Source: Glandiceps talaboti | Taxonomy: Eukaryota > Hemichordata > Enteropneusta > Spengelidae | Direction: 5' to 3' | Length of the DNA: 64,000 bases | NCBI RefSeq assembly: GCF_964340395.1 | Contig: NC_135560.1 | Span: 1,545,501 to 1,609,500, forward strand | In this document: positions 13,501-28,615 of the stretch, piece by piece | Numbering within the stretch: position 1 is the stretch's first letter | How the letters are laid out: each line of letters opens with the position of its first letter | Notes under the pieces: model-generated | Seen by the model: the letters and a program-made list of their open reading frames with translations, nothing else | Databases searched by the model: none | What the model was told of the DNA's origin: nothing | Position numbers and translations under genes: made by a program

Positions 13501-16500
13501 TACTGTATACCAAATGGGCCAGGATGGTGTGTTTTACTGTATACAAATAGGCCAGGATGGTATGTTTTACTGTATACTAAATGGGCCAGGATGGTATGTT
13601 TTACTTTATACCAAAATGGCCATGATGGTGTGTTTTACTGTATACAAATAGCCCAGGATGGTATGTTTTACTGTATACTAAATGGGCCAGGATGGTATGT
13701 TTTACTGTATACCAAATTGGCCAGGATGGTATGTTTTACTGTATACTAAATGAGCCAGGATGGTGTGTTTTACTGTATACTAAATGGGCCAGGATGGTAT
13801 GTTTTACTGTATACTAAATGGGCCAGGATGGTATGTTTTACTGTATACTAAATGGGCCAGGATGGTATATTTTACTGTATACTAAATGGGCCAGGATGGT
13901 ATGTTTTACTGTATACTAAATGGGCCAGGATGGTATGTTTTACTGTATACTAAATGGGCCAGGATGGTATGTTTTACTGTATACTAAATGGGCCAGGATG
14001 GTATGTTTTACTGTATACTAAATGGGCCAGGATGGTATGTTTTACTGTATACCAAATTGGCCAGGATGGTATGTTTTACTGTATACCAAATGGGCCAGGA
14101 TGGTATGTTTTACTGTATTCTAAATGAGCCAGAATGATGTGTTTTACTGTATACCAAATGGGCCAGGATGGTATATTTTACTGTATACTAAATGAGCCAG
14201 AATGATGTGTTTTACTGTATACCAAATGGGCCAGGATGGTATGTTTTACTGTATACCAAAAAGGCCAGGATGGTATGTTTTACTTTATACCAAATAGGCC
14301 ACGATAGTATGTTTTACTTAATACCAAAAAGGCCAGGATGGTGTGTTTTACTGTATACTAAATGGGCCAGGATGGTATGTTTTACTGTATACTAAATGGG
14401 CCAGGATGGTATGTCTTACTGTATACTAAATGGGCCAGGATTGTATGTTTTACTTTATACTAAATGGGCCAGGATGGTGTGTTTTACTGTATACTAAATG
14501 GGCCAGGATGGTATGTTTTACTGTATACTAAATGGGCCAGGATGGTATGTTTTACTGTATACTAAATGGGCCAGGATGGTGTGTTTTACTGTATACTAAA
14601 TGGGCCAGGATTGTATGTTTTACTGTATACTAAATGGGCCAGGATGGTGTGTTTTACTGTATACTAAATGGGCCAGGATGGTATGTTTTACTGTATACTA
14701 AATGGGCCAGGATGGTGTATTTTACTGTATACTAAATGGGCCAGAATGGTATGTTTTACTGTATACTAAATGGGCCAGGATGGTATGTTTTACTGTATAC
14801 TAAATGGGCCAGGATGGTGTGTTTTACTGTATACTAAATGGGCCAGGATTGTATGTTTTACTGTATACTAAATGGGCCAGGATGGTGTGTGGTTTACTGT
14901 ATACTAAATGGGCCAGGATGGTATGTTTTACTGTATACTAAATGGGCCAGGATGGTATGTTTTACTGTATACAAATAGGCCAGGATCGTGTGTTTTACTT
15001 AATACCAAAAAGGCCAGGATGGTGTGTATTACTGTATACAAATAGGCCAGGATGGTATGTTTTACTTTATACCAAAAAGGCCAGGAAGGTATGTTTTACT
15101 GTATACTAAATGGGCCAGGATGGTATGTTTTACTATATATAAGTAGGCCAGGATGGTATGTTTTACTTTATACCTAATGGGCCAGGTTGGTATGTTTTAC
15201 TGTATACTAAATGGGCCAGGTTGGTATGTTTTACTGTATACTAAATGGGCCAGGATGGTATGTTTTACTGTATACTAAATGGGCCAGGATGGTATGTTTT
15301 ACTGTATACTAAATGGGCCAGGATGGTGTGTTTTACTGTATACTAAATGGGCCAGGATTGTATGTTTTACTGTATACTAAATGGGCCAGGATGGTGTGTT
15401 TTACTGTATACTAAATGGGCCAGGATGGTATGTTTTACTGTATACTAAATGGGCCAGGATGGTATGTTTTACTGTATACTAAATGGGCCAGGATGGTGTG
15501 TTTTACTGTATACTAAATGGGCCAGGATGGTATGTTTTACTGTATACTAAATGGGCCAGGATGGTGTATTTTACTGTATACTAAATGGGCCAGAATGGTA
15601 TGTTTTACTGTATACTAAATGGGCCAGGATGGTATGTTTTACTGTATACTAAATGGGCCAGGATGGTGTGTTTTACTGTATACTAAATGGGCCAGGATTG
15701 TATGTTTTACTGTATACTAAATGGGCCAGGATGGTGTGTGGTTTACTGTATACTAAATGGGCCAGGATGGTATGTTTTACTGTATACTAAATGGGCCAGG
15801 ATGGTATGTTTTACTGTATACAAATAGGCCAGGATCGTGTGTTTTACTTAATACCAAAAAGGCCAGGATGGTGTGTATTACTGTATACAAATAGGCCAGG
15901 ATGGTATGTTTTACTTTATACCAAAAAGGCCAGGAAGGTATGTTTTACTGTATACTAAATGGGCCAGGATGGTATGTTTTACTGTATATAAGTAGGCCAG
16001 GATGGTATGTTTTACTTTATACCTAATGGGCCAGGTTGGTATGTTTTACTGTATACTAAATGGGCCAGGTTGGTATGTTTTACTGTATACTAAATGGGCC
16101 AGGATGGTATGTGGTTTACTGTATAGTAAATGGGCCAGGATGGTATGTGGTTTACTGTATACTAAATGGGCCAGGATGGTATGTTTTACTGTATACTAAA
16201 TGGGCCAGGATGGTATGTTTTACTGTATACAAATAGGCCAGGATCGTGTGTTTTACTTAATACCAAAAAGGCCAGGATGGTGTGTATTACTGTATACAAA
16301 TAGGCCAGGATGGTATGTTTTACTTTATACCAAAAAGGCCAGGAAGGTATGTTTTACTGTATACTAAATGGGCCAGGATGGTATGTTTTACTGTATATAA
16401 GTAGGCCAGGATGGTATGTTTTACTTTATACCTAATGGGCCAGGTTGGTATGTTTTACTGTATACTAAATGGGCCAGGTTGGTATGTTTTACTGTATACT

Positions 16501-18750
16501 AAATAGGCCAGGATGGTATGTTTTACTGTATACTAAATGGGCCAGGATGGTATGTTTTACTGTATACTAAATGGGCCAGGATGGTGTGTTTTACTGTATA
16601 CTAAATGGGCCAGGATTGTATGTTTTACTGTATACTAAATGGGCCAGGATGGTATGTTTTACTGTATACTAAATGGGCCAGGATGGTATGTTTTACTGTA
16701 TACTAAATGGGCCAGGATGGTGTGTTTTACTGTATACTAAATGGGCCAGGATGGTATGTTTTACTGTATACTAAATGGGCCAGGATGGTGTATTTTACTG
16801 TATACTAAATGGGCCAGAATGGTATGTTTTACTGTATACTAAATGGGCCAGGATGGTATGTTTTACTGTATACTAAATGGGCCAGGATGGTGTGTTTTAC
16901 TGTATACTAAATGGGCCAGGATTGTATGTTTTACTGTATACTAAATGGGCCAGGATGGTGTGTGGTTTACTGTATACTAAATGGGCCAGGATGGTATGTT
17001 TTACTGTATACTAAATGGGCCAGGATGGTATGTTTTACTGTATACAAATAGGCCAGGATCGTGTGTTTTACTTAATACCAAAAAGGCCAGGATGGTGTGT
17101 ATTACTGTATACAAATAGGCCAGGATGGTATGTTTTACTTTATACCAAAAAGGCCAGGAAGGTATGTTTTACTGTATACTAAATGGGCCAGGATGGTATG
17201 TTTTACTGTATATAAGTAGGCCAGGATGGTATGTTTTACTTTATACCTAATGGGCCAGGTTGGTATGTTTTACTGTATACTAAATGGGCCAGGTTGGTAT
17301 GTTTTACTGTATACTAAATGGGCCAGGATGGTATGTGGTTTACTGTATAGTAAATGGGCCAGGATGGTATGTGGTTTACTGTATACTAAATGGGCCAGGA
17401 TGGTATGTTTTACTGTATACTAAATGGGCCAGGATGGTATGTTTTACTGTATACCAAATGGGCCAGGATGGTGTGTTTTACTGTATACTAAATGGGCCAG
17501 GATGGTATGTTTTACTGTATACTAAATGGGCCAGGATGGTGTATTTTACTGTATACTAAATGGGCCAGAATGGTATGTTTTACTGTATACTAAATGGGCC
17601 AGGATGGTATGTTTTACTGTATACTAAATGGGCCAGGATGGTGTGTTTTACTGTATACTAAATGGGCCAGGATTGTATGTTTTACTGTATACTAAATGGG
17701 CCAGGATGGTGTGTGGTTTACTGTATACTAAATGGGCCAGGATGGTATGTTTTACTGTATACTAAATGGGCCAGGATGGTATGTTTTACTGTATACAAAT
17801 AGGCCAGGATCGTGTGTTTTACTTAATACCAAAAAGGCCAGGATGGTGTGTATTACTGTATACAAATAGGCCAGGATGGTATGTTTTACTTTATACCAAA
17901 AAGGCCAGGAAGGTATGTTTTACTGTATACTAAATGGGCCAGGATGGTATGTTTTACTGTATATAAGTAGGCCAGGATGGTATGTTTTACTTTATACCTA
18001 ATGGGCCAGGTTGGTATGTTTTACTGTATACTAAATGGGCCAGGTTGGTATGTTTACTGTATACTAAATGGGCCAGGATGGTATGTGGTTTACTGTATAG
18101 TAAATGGGCCAGGATGGTATGTGGTTTACTGTATACTAAATGGGCCAGGATGGTATGTTTTACTGTATACTAAATGGGCCAGGATGGTATGTTTTACTGT
18201 ATACCAAATGGGCCAGGATGGTGTGTTTTACTGTATACAAATAGGCCAGGATGGTATGTTTTACTGTATACTAAATGGGCCAGGATGGTATGTTTTACTG
18301 TATACTAAATGGGCCAGGATGGTATGTTTTACTGTATACTAAATGGGCCAGGATGGTATGTTTTACTGTATACTAAATGGGCCAGGATGGTATGTTTTAC
18401 TGTATACTAAATGGGCCAGGATGGTATGTTTTACTGTATACCAAATTGGCCAGGATGGTATGTTTTACTGTATTCTAAATGAGCCAGGATGGTGTGTTTT
18501 ACTGTATACTAAATGAGCCAGAATGGTGTGTTTTACTGTATACCAAATGGGCCAGGATGGTATGTTTTACTGTATACTAAATGAGCCAGAATGATGTGTT
18601 TTACTGTATACCAAATGGGCCAGGATGGTATGTTTTACTGTATACCAAATGGGCCAGGATGGTATGTTTTACTGTATTCTAAATGAGCCAGAATGATGTG
18701 TTTTACTGTATACCAAATGGGCCAGGATGGTATATTTTACTGTATACTAA

Positions 18751-21700
18751 ATGAGCCAGAATGATGTGTTTTACTGTATACCAAATGGGCCAGGATGGTA
18801 TGTTTTACTGTATACCAAAAAGGCCAGGATGGTATGTTTTACTTTATACCAAATAGGCCACGATAGTATGTTTTACTTAATACCAAAAAGGCCAGGATGG
18901 TGTGTTTTACTGTATACTAAATGGGCCAGGATGGTATGTTTTACTGTATACTAAATGGGCCAGGATGGTATGTTTTACTGTATACTAAATGGGCCAGGAT
19001 TGTATGTTTTACTTTATACTAAATGGGCCAGGATGGTGTGTTTTACTGTATACTAAATGGGCCAGGATAGTATGTTTTACTGTATACTAAATGGGCCAGG
19101 ATGGTATGTTTTACTGTATACTAAATGGGCCAGGATGGTGTGTTTTACTGTATACTAAATGGGCCAGGATTGTATGTTTTACTGTATACTAAATGGGCCA
19201 GGATGGTGTGTTTTACTGTATACTAAATGGGCCAGGATGGTATGTTTTACTGTATACTAAATGGGCCAGGATGGTATGTTTTACTGTATACTAAATGGGC
19301 CAGGATGGTGTGTTTTACTGTATACTAAATGGGCCAGGATGGTATGTTTTACTGTATACTAAATGGGCCAGGATGGTGTATTTTACTGTATACTAAATGG
19401 GCCAGGATGGTATGTTTTACTGTATACTAAATGGGCCAGGATGGTATGTTTTACTGTATACTAAATGGGCCAGGATGGTGTGTTTTACTGTATACTAAAT
19501 GGGCCAGGATTGTATGTTTTACTGTATACTAAATGGGCCAGGATGGTGTGTGGTTTACTGTATACTAAATGGGCCAGGATGGTATGTTTTACTGTATACT
19601 AAATGGGCCAGGATGGTATGTTTTACTGTATACAAATAGGCCAGGATCGTGTGTTTTACTTAATACCAAAAAGGCCAGGATGGTGTGTATTACTGTATAC
19701 AAATAGGCCAGGATGGTATGTTTTACTTTATACCAAATAGGCCAGGAAGGTATGTTTTACTGTATACTAAATGGGCCAGGATGGTATGTTTTACTGTATA
19801 TAAGTAGGCCAGGATGGTATGTTTTACTTTATACCTAATGGGCCAGGTTGGTATGTTTTACTGTATACTAAATGGGCCAGGTTGGTATGTTTTACTGTAT
19901 ACTAAATGGGCCAGGATGGTATGTGGTTTACTGTATAGTAAATGGGCCAGGATGGTATGTGGTTTACTGTATACTAAATGGGCCAGGATGGTATGTTTTA
20001 CTGTATACTAAATGGGCCAGGATGGTATGTTTTACTGTATACCAAATGGGCCAGGATGGTGTGTTTTACTGTATACTAAATGGGCCAGGATGGTATGTTT
20101 TACTGTATACTAAATGGGCCAGGATGGTGTATTTTACTGTATACTAAATGGGCCAGAATGGTATGTTTTACTGTATACTAAATGGGCCAGGATGGTATGT
20201 TTTACTGTATACTAAATGGGCCAGGATGGTGTGTTTTACTGTATACTAAATGGGCCAGGATTGTATGTTTTACTGTATACTAAATGGGCCAGGATGGTGT
20301 GTGGTTTACTGTATACTAAATGGGCCAGGATGGTATGTTTTACTGTATACTAAATGGGCCAGGATGGTATGTTTTACTGTATACAAATAGGCCAGGATCG
20401 TGTGTTTTACTTAATACCAAAAAGGCCAGGATGGTGTGTATTACTGTATACAAATAGGCCAGGATGGTATGTTTTACTTTATACCAAAAAGGCCAGGAAG
20501 GTATGTTTTACTGTATACTAAATGGGCCAGGATGGTATGTTTTACTGTATATAAGTAGGCCAGGATGGTATGTTTTACTTTATACCTAATGGGCCAGGTT
20601 GGTATGTTTTACTGTATACTAAATGGGCCAGGTTGGTATGTTTACTGTATACTAAATGGGCCAGGATGGTATGTGGTTTACTGTATAGTAAATGGGCCAG
20701 GATGGTATGTGGTTTACTGTATACTAAATGGGCCAGGATGGTATGTTTTACTGTATACTAAATGGGCCAGGATGGTATGTTTTACTGTATACCAAATGGG
20801 CCAGGATGGTGTGTTTTACTGTATACAAATAGGCCAGGATGGTATGTTTTACTGTATACTAAATGGGCCAGGATGGTATGTTTTACTGTATACTAAATGG
20901 GCCAGGATGGTATGTTTTACTGTATACTAAATGGGCCAGGATGGTATGTTTTACTGTATACTAAATGGGCCAGGATGGTATGTTTTACTGTATACTAAAT
21001 GGGCCAGGATGGTATGTTTTACTGTATACCAAATTGGCCAGGATGGTATGTTTTACTGTATTCTAAATGAGCCAGGATGGTGTGTTTTACTGTATACTAA
21101 ATGAGCCAGAATGGTGTGTTTTACTGTATACCAAATGGGCCAGGATGGTATGTTTTACTGTATACTAAATGAGCCAGAATGATGTGTTTTACTGTATACC
21201 AAATGGGCCAGGATGGTATGTTTTACTGTATACCAAATGGGCCAGGATGGTATGTTTTACTGTATTCTAAATGAGCCAGAATGATGTGTTTTACTGTATA
21301 CCAAATGGGCCAGGATGGTATATTTTACTGTATACTAAATGAGCCAGAATGATGTGTTTTACTGTATACCAAATGGGCCAGGATGGTATGTTTTACTGTA
21401 TACCAAAAAGGCCAGGATGGTATGTTTTACTTTATACCAAATAGGCCACGATAGTATGTTTTACTTAATACCAAAAAGGCCAGGATGGTGTGTTTTACTG
21501 TATACTAAATGGGCCAGGATGGTATGTTTTACTGTATACTAAATGGGCCAGGATGGTATGTTTTACTGTATACTAAATGGGCCAGGATTGTATGTTTTAC
21601 TTTATACTAAATGGGCCAGGATGGTGTGTTTTACTGTATACAAATAGGCCAGGATGGTATGTTTTACTGTATACTAAATGGGCCAGGATGGTATGTTTTA

Positions 21701-24700
21701 CTGTATACTAAATGGGCCAGGATGGTATGTTTTACTGTATACTAAATGGGCCAGGATGGTATGTTTTACTGTATACTAAATGGGCCAGGATGGTATGTTT
21801 TACTGTATACTAAATGGGCCAGGATGGTATGTTTTACTGTATACCAAATTGGCCAGGATGGTATGTTTTACTGTATTCTAAATGAGCCAGGATGGTGTGT
21901 TTTACTGTATACTAAATGAGCCAGAATGGTGTGTTTTACTGTATACCAAATGGGCCAGGATGGTATGTTTTACTGTATACTAAATGAGCCAGAATGATGT
22001 GTTTTACTGTATACCAAATGGGCCAGGATGGTATGTTTTACTGTATACCAAATGGGCCAGGATGGTATGTTTTACTGTATTCTAAATGAGCCAGAATGAT
22101 GTGTTTTACTGTATACCAAATGGGCCAGGATGGTATATTTTACTGTATACTAAATGAGCCAGAATGATGTGTTTTACTGTATACCAAATGGGCCAGGATG
22201 GTATGTTTTACTGTATACCAAAAAGGCCAGGATGGTATGTTTTACTTTATACCAAATAGGCCACGATAGTATGTTTTACTTAATACCAAAAAGGCCAGGA
22301 TGGTGTGTTTTACTGTATACTAAATGGGCCAGGATGGTATGTTTTACTGTATACTAAATGGGCCAGGATGGTATGTTTTACTGTATACTAAATGGGCCAG
22401 GATTGTATGTTTTACTTTATACTAAATGGGCCAGGATGGTGTGTTTTACTGTATACTAAATGGGCCAGGATAGTATGTTTTACTGTATACTAAATGGGCC
22501 AGGATGGTATGTTTTACTGTATACTAAATGGGCCAGGATGGTGTGTTTTACTGTATACTAAATGGGCCAGGATTGTATGTTTTACTGTATACTAAATGGG
22601 CCAGGATGGTGTGTTTTACTGTATACTAAATGGGCCAGGATGGTATGTTTTACTGTATACTAAATGGGCCAGGATGGTATGTTTTACTGTATACTAAATG
22701 GGCCAGGATGGTGTGTTTTACTGTATACTAAATGGGCCAGGATGGTATGTTTTACTGTATACTAAATGGGCCAGGATGGTGTATTTTACTGTATACTAAA
22801 TGGGCCAGGATGGTATGTTTTACTGTATACTAAATGGGCCAGGATGGTATGTTTTACTGTATACTAAATGGGCCAGGATGGTGTGTTTTACTGTATACTA
22901 AATGGGCCAGGATTGTATGTTTTACTGTATACTAAATGGGCCAGGATGGTGTGTGGTTTACTGTATACTAAATGGGCCAGGATGGTATGTTTTACTGTAT
23001 ACTAAATGGGCCAGGATGGTATATTTTACTGTATACAAATAGGCCAGGATCGTGTGTTTTACTTAATACCAAAAAGGCCAGGATGGTGTGTATTACTGTA
23101 TACAAATAGGCCAGGATGGTATGTTTTACTTTATACCAAATAGGCCAGGAAGGTATGTTTTACTGTATACTAAATGGGCCAGGATGGTATGTTTTACTGT
23201 ATATAAGTAGGCCAGGATGGTATGTTTTACTTTATACCTAATGGGCCAGGTTGGTATGTTTTACTGTATACTAAATGGGCCAGGTTGGTATGTTTTACTG
23301 TATACTAAATGGGCCAGGATGGTATGTGGTTTACTGTATAGTAAATGGGCCAGGATGGTATGTGGTTTACTGTATACTAAATGGGCCAGGATGGTATGTT
23401 TTACTGTATACTAAATGGGCCAGGATGGTATGTTTTACTGTATACCAAATGGGCCAGGATGGTGTGTTTTACTGTATACTAAATGGGCCAGGATGGTATG
23501 TTTTACTGTATACTAAATGGGCCAGGATGGTGTATTTTACTGTATACTAAATGGGCCAGAATGGTATGTTTTACTGTATACTAAATGGGCCAGGATGGTA
23601 TGTTTTACTGTATACTAAATGGGCCAGGATGGTGTGTTTTACTGTATACTAAATGGGCCAGGATTGTATGTTTTACTGTATACTAAATGGGCCAGGATGG
23701 TGTGTGGTTTACTGTATACTAAATGGGCCAGGATGGTATGTTTTACTGTATACTAAATGGGCCAGGATGGTATGTTTTACTGTATACAAATAGGCCAGGA
23801 TCGTGTGTTTTACTTAATACCAAAAAGGCCAGGATGGTGTGTATTACTGTATACAAATAGGCCAGGATGGTATGTTTTACTTTATACCAAAAAGGCCAGG
23901 AAGGTATGTTTTACTGTATACTAAATGGGCCAGGATGGTATGTTTTACTGTATATAAGTAGGCCAGGATGGTATGTTTTACTTTATACCTAATGGGCCAG
24001 GTTGGTATGTTTTACTGTATACTAAATGGGCCAGGTTGGTATGTTTACTGTATACTAAATGGGCCAGGATGGTATGTGGTTTACTGTATAGTAAATGGGC
24101 CAGGATGGTATGTGGTTTACTGTATACTAAATGGGCCAGGATGGTATGTTTTACTGTATACTAAATGGGCCAGGATGGTATGTTTTACTGTATACCAAAT
24201 GGGCCAGGATGGTGTGTTTTACTGTATACAAATAGGCCAGGATGGTATGTTTTACTGTATACTAAATGGGCCAGGATGGTATGTTTTACTGTATACTAAA
24301 TGGGCCAGGATGGTATGTTTTACTGTATACTAAATGGGCCAGGATGGTATGTTTTACTGTATACTAAATGGGCCAGGATGGTATGTTTTACTGTATACTA
24401 AATGGGCCAGGATGGTATGTTTTACTGTATACCAAATTGGCCAGGATGGTATGTTTTACTGTATTCTAAATGAGCCAGGATGGTGTGTTTTACTGTATAC
24501 TAAATGAGCCAGAATGGTGTGTTTTACTGTATACCAAATGGGCCAGGATGGTATGTTTTACTGTATACTAAATGAGCCAGAATGATGTGTTTTACTGTAT
24601 ACCAAATGGGCCAGGATGGTATGTTTTACTGTATACCAAATGGGCCAGGATGGTATGTTTTACTGTATTCTAAATGAGCCAGAATGATGTGTTTTACTGT

Positions 24701-24741
24701 ATACCAAATGGGCCAGGATGGTATATTTTACTGTATACTAA
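18751..24741. repeat. Higher-order repeat modules of the 34-bp satellite
   Basis: Marker variants recur at constant spacings. The block beginning ctaaatgagccagaatgatg occurs at 18751, 21339, 22154, 24742 and 26579. The block with tttatacctaatgggcc follows it by exactly 1063 bp at 19814, 23217, 25805 and 27642, and the next marker follows 774 bp later. This defines an 1837-bp module. In two neighbouring stretches (18751-21338 and 22154-24741) an extra 751 bp is present, giving 2588 bp each, and they are separated by a partial 815-bp copy. Similar modules with small length changes occur at 225-8000 and 11062-18750. The pattern is that of unequal exchange or segmental amplification on top of the 34-bp unit. 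Confidence 0.85.
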
Positions 24742-27700
24742 ATGAGCCAGAATGATGTGTTTTACTGTATACCAAATGGGCCAGGATGGTATGTTTTACT
24801 GTATACCAAAAAGGCCAGGATGGTATGTTTTACTTTATACCAAATAGGCCACGATAGTATGTTTTACTTAATACCAAAAAGGCCAGGATGGTGTGTTTTA
24901 CTGTATACTAAATGGGCCAGGATGGTATGTTTTACTGTATACTAAATGGGCCAGGATGGTATGTTTTACTGTATACTAAATGGGCCAGGATTGTATGTTT
25001 TACTTTATACTAAATGGGCCAGGATGGTGTGTTTTACTGTATACTAAATGGGCCAGGATAGTATGTTTTACTGTATACTAAATGGGCCAGGATGGTATGT
25101 TTTACTGTATACTAAATGGGCCAGGATGGTGTGTTTTACTGTATACTAAATGGGCCAGGATTGTATGTTTTACTGTATACTAAATGGGCCAGGATGGTGT
25201 GTTTTACTGTATACTAAATGGGCCAGGATGGTATGTTTTACTGTATACTAAATGGGCCAGGATGGTATGTTTTACTGTATACTAAATGGGCCAGGATGGT
25301 GTGTTTTACTGTATACTAAATGGGCCAGGATGGTATGTTTTACTGTATACTAAATGGGCCAGGATGGTGTATTTTACTGTATACTAAATGGGCCAGGATG
25401 GTATGTTTTACTGTATACTAAATGGGCCAGGATGGTATGTTTTACTGTATACTAAATGGGCCAGGATGGTGTGTTTTACTGTATACTAAATGGGCCAGGA
25501 TTGTATGTTTTACTGTATACTAAATGGGCCAGGATGGTGTGTGGTTTACTGTATACTAAATGGGCCAGGATGGTATGTTTTACTGTATACTAAATGGGCC
25601 AGGATGGTATGTTTTACTGTATACAAATAGGCCAGGATCGTGTGTTTTACTTAATACCAAAAAGGCCAGGATGGTGTGTATTACTGTATACAAATAGGCC
25701 AGGATGGTATGTTTTACTTTATACCAAAAAGGCCAGGAAGGTATGTTTTACTGTATACTAAATGGGCCAGGATGGTATGTTTTACTGTATATAAGTAGGC
25801 CAGGATGGTATGTTTTACTTTATACCTAATGGGCCAGGTTGGTATGTTTTACTGTATACTAAATGGGCCAGGTTGGTATGTTTACTGTATACTAAATGGG
25901 CCAGGATGGTATGTGGTTTACTGTATAGTAAATGGGCCAGGATGGTATGTGGTTTACTGTATACTAAATGGGCCAGGATGGTATGTTTTACTGTATACTA
26001 AATGGGCCAGGATGGTATGTTTTACTGTATACCAAATGGGCCAGGATGGTGTGTTTTACTGTATACAAATAGGCCAGGATGGTATGTTTTACTGTATACT
26101 AAATGGGCCAGGATGGTATGTTTTACTGTATACTAAATGGGCCAGGATGGTATGTTTTACTGTATACTAAATGGGCCAGGATGGTATGTTTTACTGTATA
26201 CTAAATGGGCCAGGATGGTATGTTTTACTGTATACTAAATGGGCCAGGATGGTATGTTTTACTGTATACCAAATTGGCCAGGATGGTATGTTTTACTGTA
26301 TTCTAAATGAGCCAGGATGGTGTGTTTTACTGTATACTAAATGAGCCAGAATGGTGTGTTTTACTGTATACCAAATGGGCCAGGATGGTATGTTTTACTG
26401 TATACTAAATGAGCCAGAATGATGTGTTTTACTGTATACCAAATGGGCCAGGATGGTATGTTTTACTGTATACCAAATGGGCCAGGATGGTATGTTTTAC
26501 TGTATTCTAAATGAGCCAGAATGATGTGTTTTACTGTATACCAAATGGGCCAGGATGGTATATTTTACTGTATACTAAATGAGCCAGAATGATGTGTTTT
26601 ACTGTATACCAAATGGGCCAGGATGGTATGTTTTACTGTATACCAAAAAGGCCAGGATGGTATGTTTTACTTTATACCAAATAGGCCACGATAGTATGTT
26701 TTACTTAATACCAAAAAGGCCAGGATGGTGTGTTTTACTGTATACTAAATGGGCCAGGATGGTATGTTTTACTGTATACTAAATGGGCCAGGATGGTATG
26801 TTTTACTGTATACTAAATGGGCCAGGATTGTATGTTTTACTTTATACTAAATGGGCCAGGATGGTGTGTTTTACTGTATACTAAATGGGCCAGGATAGTA
26901 TGTTTTACTGTATACTAAATGGGCCAGGATGGTATGTTTTACTGTATACTAAATGGGCCAGGATGGTGTGTTTTACTGTATACTAAATGGGCCAGGATTG
27001 TATGTTTTACTGTACACTAAATGGGCCAGGATGGTGTGTTTTACTGTATACTAAATGGGCCAGGATGGTATGTTTTACTGTATACTAAATGGGCCAGGAT
27101 GGTATGTTTTACTGTATACTAAATGGGCCAGGATGGTGTGTTTTACTGTATACTAAATGGGCCAGGATGGTATGTTTTACTGTATACTAAATGGGCCAGG
27201 ATGGTGTATTTTACTGTATACTAAATGGGCCAGGATGGTATGTTTTACTGTATACTAAATGGGCCAGGATGGTATGTTTTACTGTATACTAAATGGGCCA
27301 GGATGGTGTGTTTTACTGTATACTAAATGGGCCAGGATTGTATGTTTTACTGTATACTAAATGGGCCAGGATGGTGTGTGGTTTACTGTATACTAAATGG
27401 GCCAGGATGGTATGTTTTACTGTATACTAAATGGGCCAGGATGGTATGTTTTACTGTATACAAATAGGCCAGGATCGTGTGTTTTACTTAATACCAAAAA
27501 GGCCAGGATGGTGTGTATTACTGTATACAAATAGGCCAGGATGGTATGTTTTACTTTATACCAAATAGGCCAGGAAGGTATGTTTTACTGTATACTAAAT
27601 GGGCCAGGATGGTATGTTTTACTGTATATAAGTAGGCCAGGATGGTATGTTTTACTTTATACCTAATGGGCCAGGTTGGTATGTTTTACTGTATACTAAA

Positions 27701-28398
27701 TGGGCCAGGTTGGTATGTTTTACTGTATACTAAATGGGCCAGGATGGTATGTGGTTTACTGTATAGTAAATGGGCCAGGATGGTATGTGGTTTACTGTAT
27801 ACTAAATGGGCCAGGATGGTATGTTTTACTGTATACTAAATGGGCCAGGATGGTATGTTTTACTGTATACCAAATGGGCCAGGATGGTGTGTTTTACTGT
27901 ATACAAATAGGCCAGGATGGTATGTTTTACTGTATACTAAATGGGCCAGGATGGTATGTTTTACTTTATACCAAAATGGCCATGATGGTGTGTTTTACTG
28001 TATACAAATAGCCCAGGATGGTATGTTTTACTGTATACTAAATGGGCCAGGATGGTATGTTTTACTGTATACCAAATTGGCCAGGATGGTATGTTTTACT
28101 GTATACTAAATGAGCCAGGATGGTGTGTTTTACTGTATACTAAATGGGCCAGGATGGTATGTTTTACTGTATACTAAATGGGCCAGGATGGTATGTTTTA
28201 CTGTATACTAAATGGGCCAGGATGGTATGTTTTACTGTATACTAAATGGGCCAGGATGGTATGTTTTACTGTATACTAAATGGGCCAGGATGGTATGTTT
28301 TACTGTATACTAAATGGGCCAGGATGGTATGTTTTACTGTATACTAAATGGGCCAGGATGGTATGTTTTACTGTATACTAAATGGGCCAGAATGATAT

Positions 28399-28615
28399 GA
28401 CTCAAAAATGCCAGCCACATTTCATCTAACAGAATAGGAATCAAGTGATATATATTAGTGGTAATGATAATTAAGATGGCCCTATCATCATAGTAATTGT
28501 ATATCTTAATGAACCTGGTAATACATTTACCTTGTAAGAGCCTGATTATTGGACTGGTTTTGACGTTAAATTACAAAGGTGAATGCAGGATTTTAAACAA
28601 AGTCTCAGAATGTGT
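28399..28615. other. Unique spacer after the satellite
   Basis: The sequence becomes non-repetitive right after the last satellite unit. I see no gene, RNA or repeat signature here. Confidence 0.6.

Larger units (their letters stand above)
1..28398. repeat. 34-bp satellite array with higher-order repeats
   Basis: Head-to-tail units of 34 bp (33 and 35 bp variants) fill the interval, about 820 copies outside one 375-bp insertion. A unit starts tatgttttactgtatacta and ends with gggccaggatgg. Three common variants are 'tgtatactaaatgggcc', 'tttataccaaaaaggcc' and the 33-bp 'tgtatacaaataggcc'. The array runs off the left edge and stops near 28398. The apparent small reading frames inside it arise because 34 is not a multiple of 3 and only the taa of ctaaatg stops each frame, so none is a gene. 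Variant units recur in fixed order, giving a higher-order pattern described separately. Centromeric, heterochromatic or intronic location cannot be decided from sequence. Confidence 0.98.

Noticed and set aside
1-28398. Many 60-140-residue frames rich in GPGWYVLLYTK in the satellite
   Set aside because: The 34-bp period cycles through all three frames with few stops, so open frames are expected. They are repeated copies without conserved starts.
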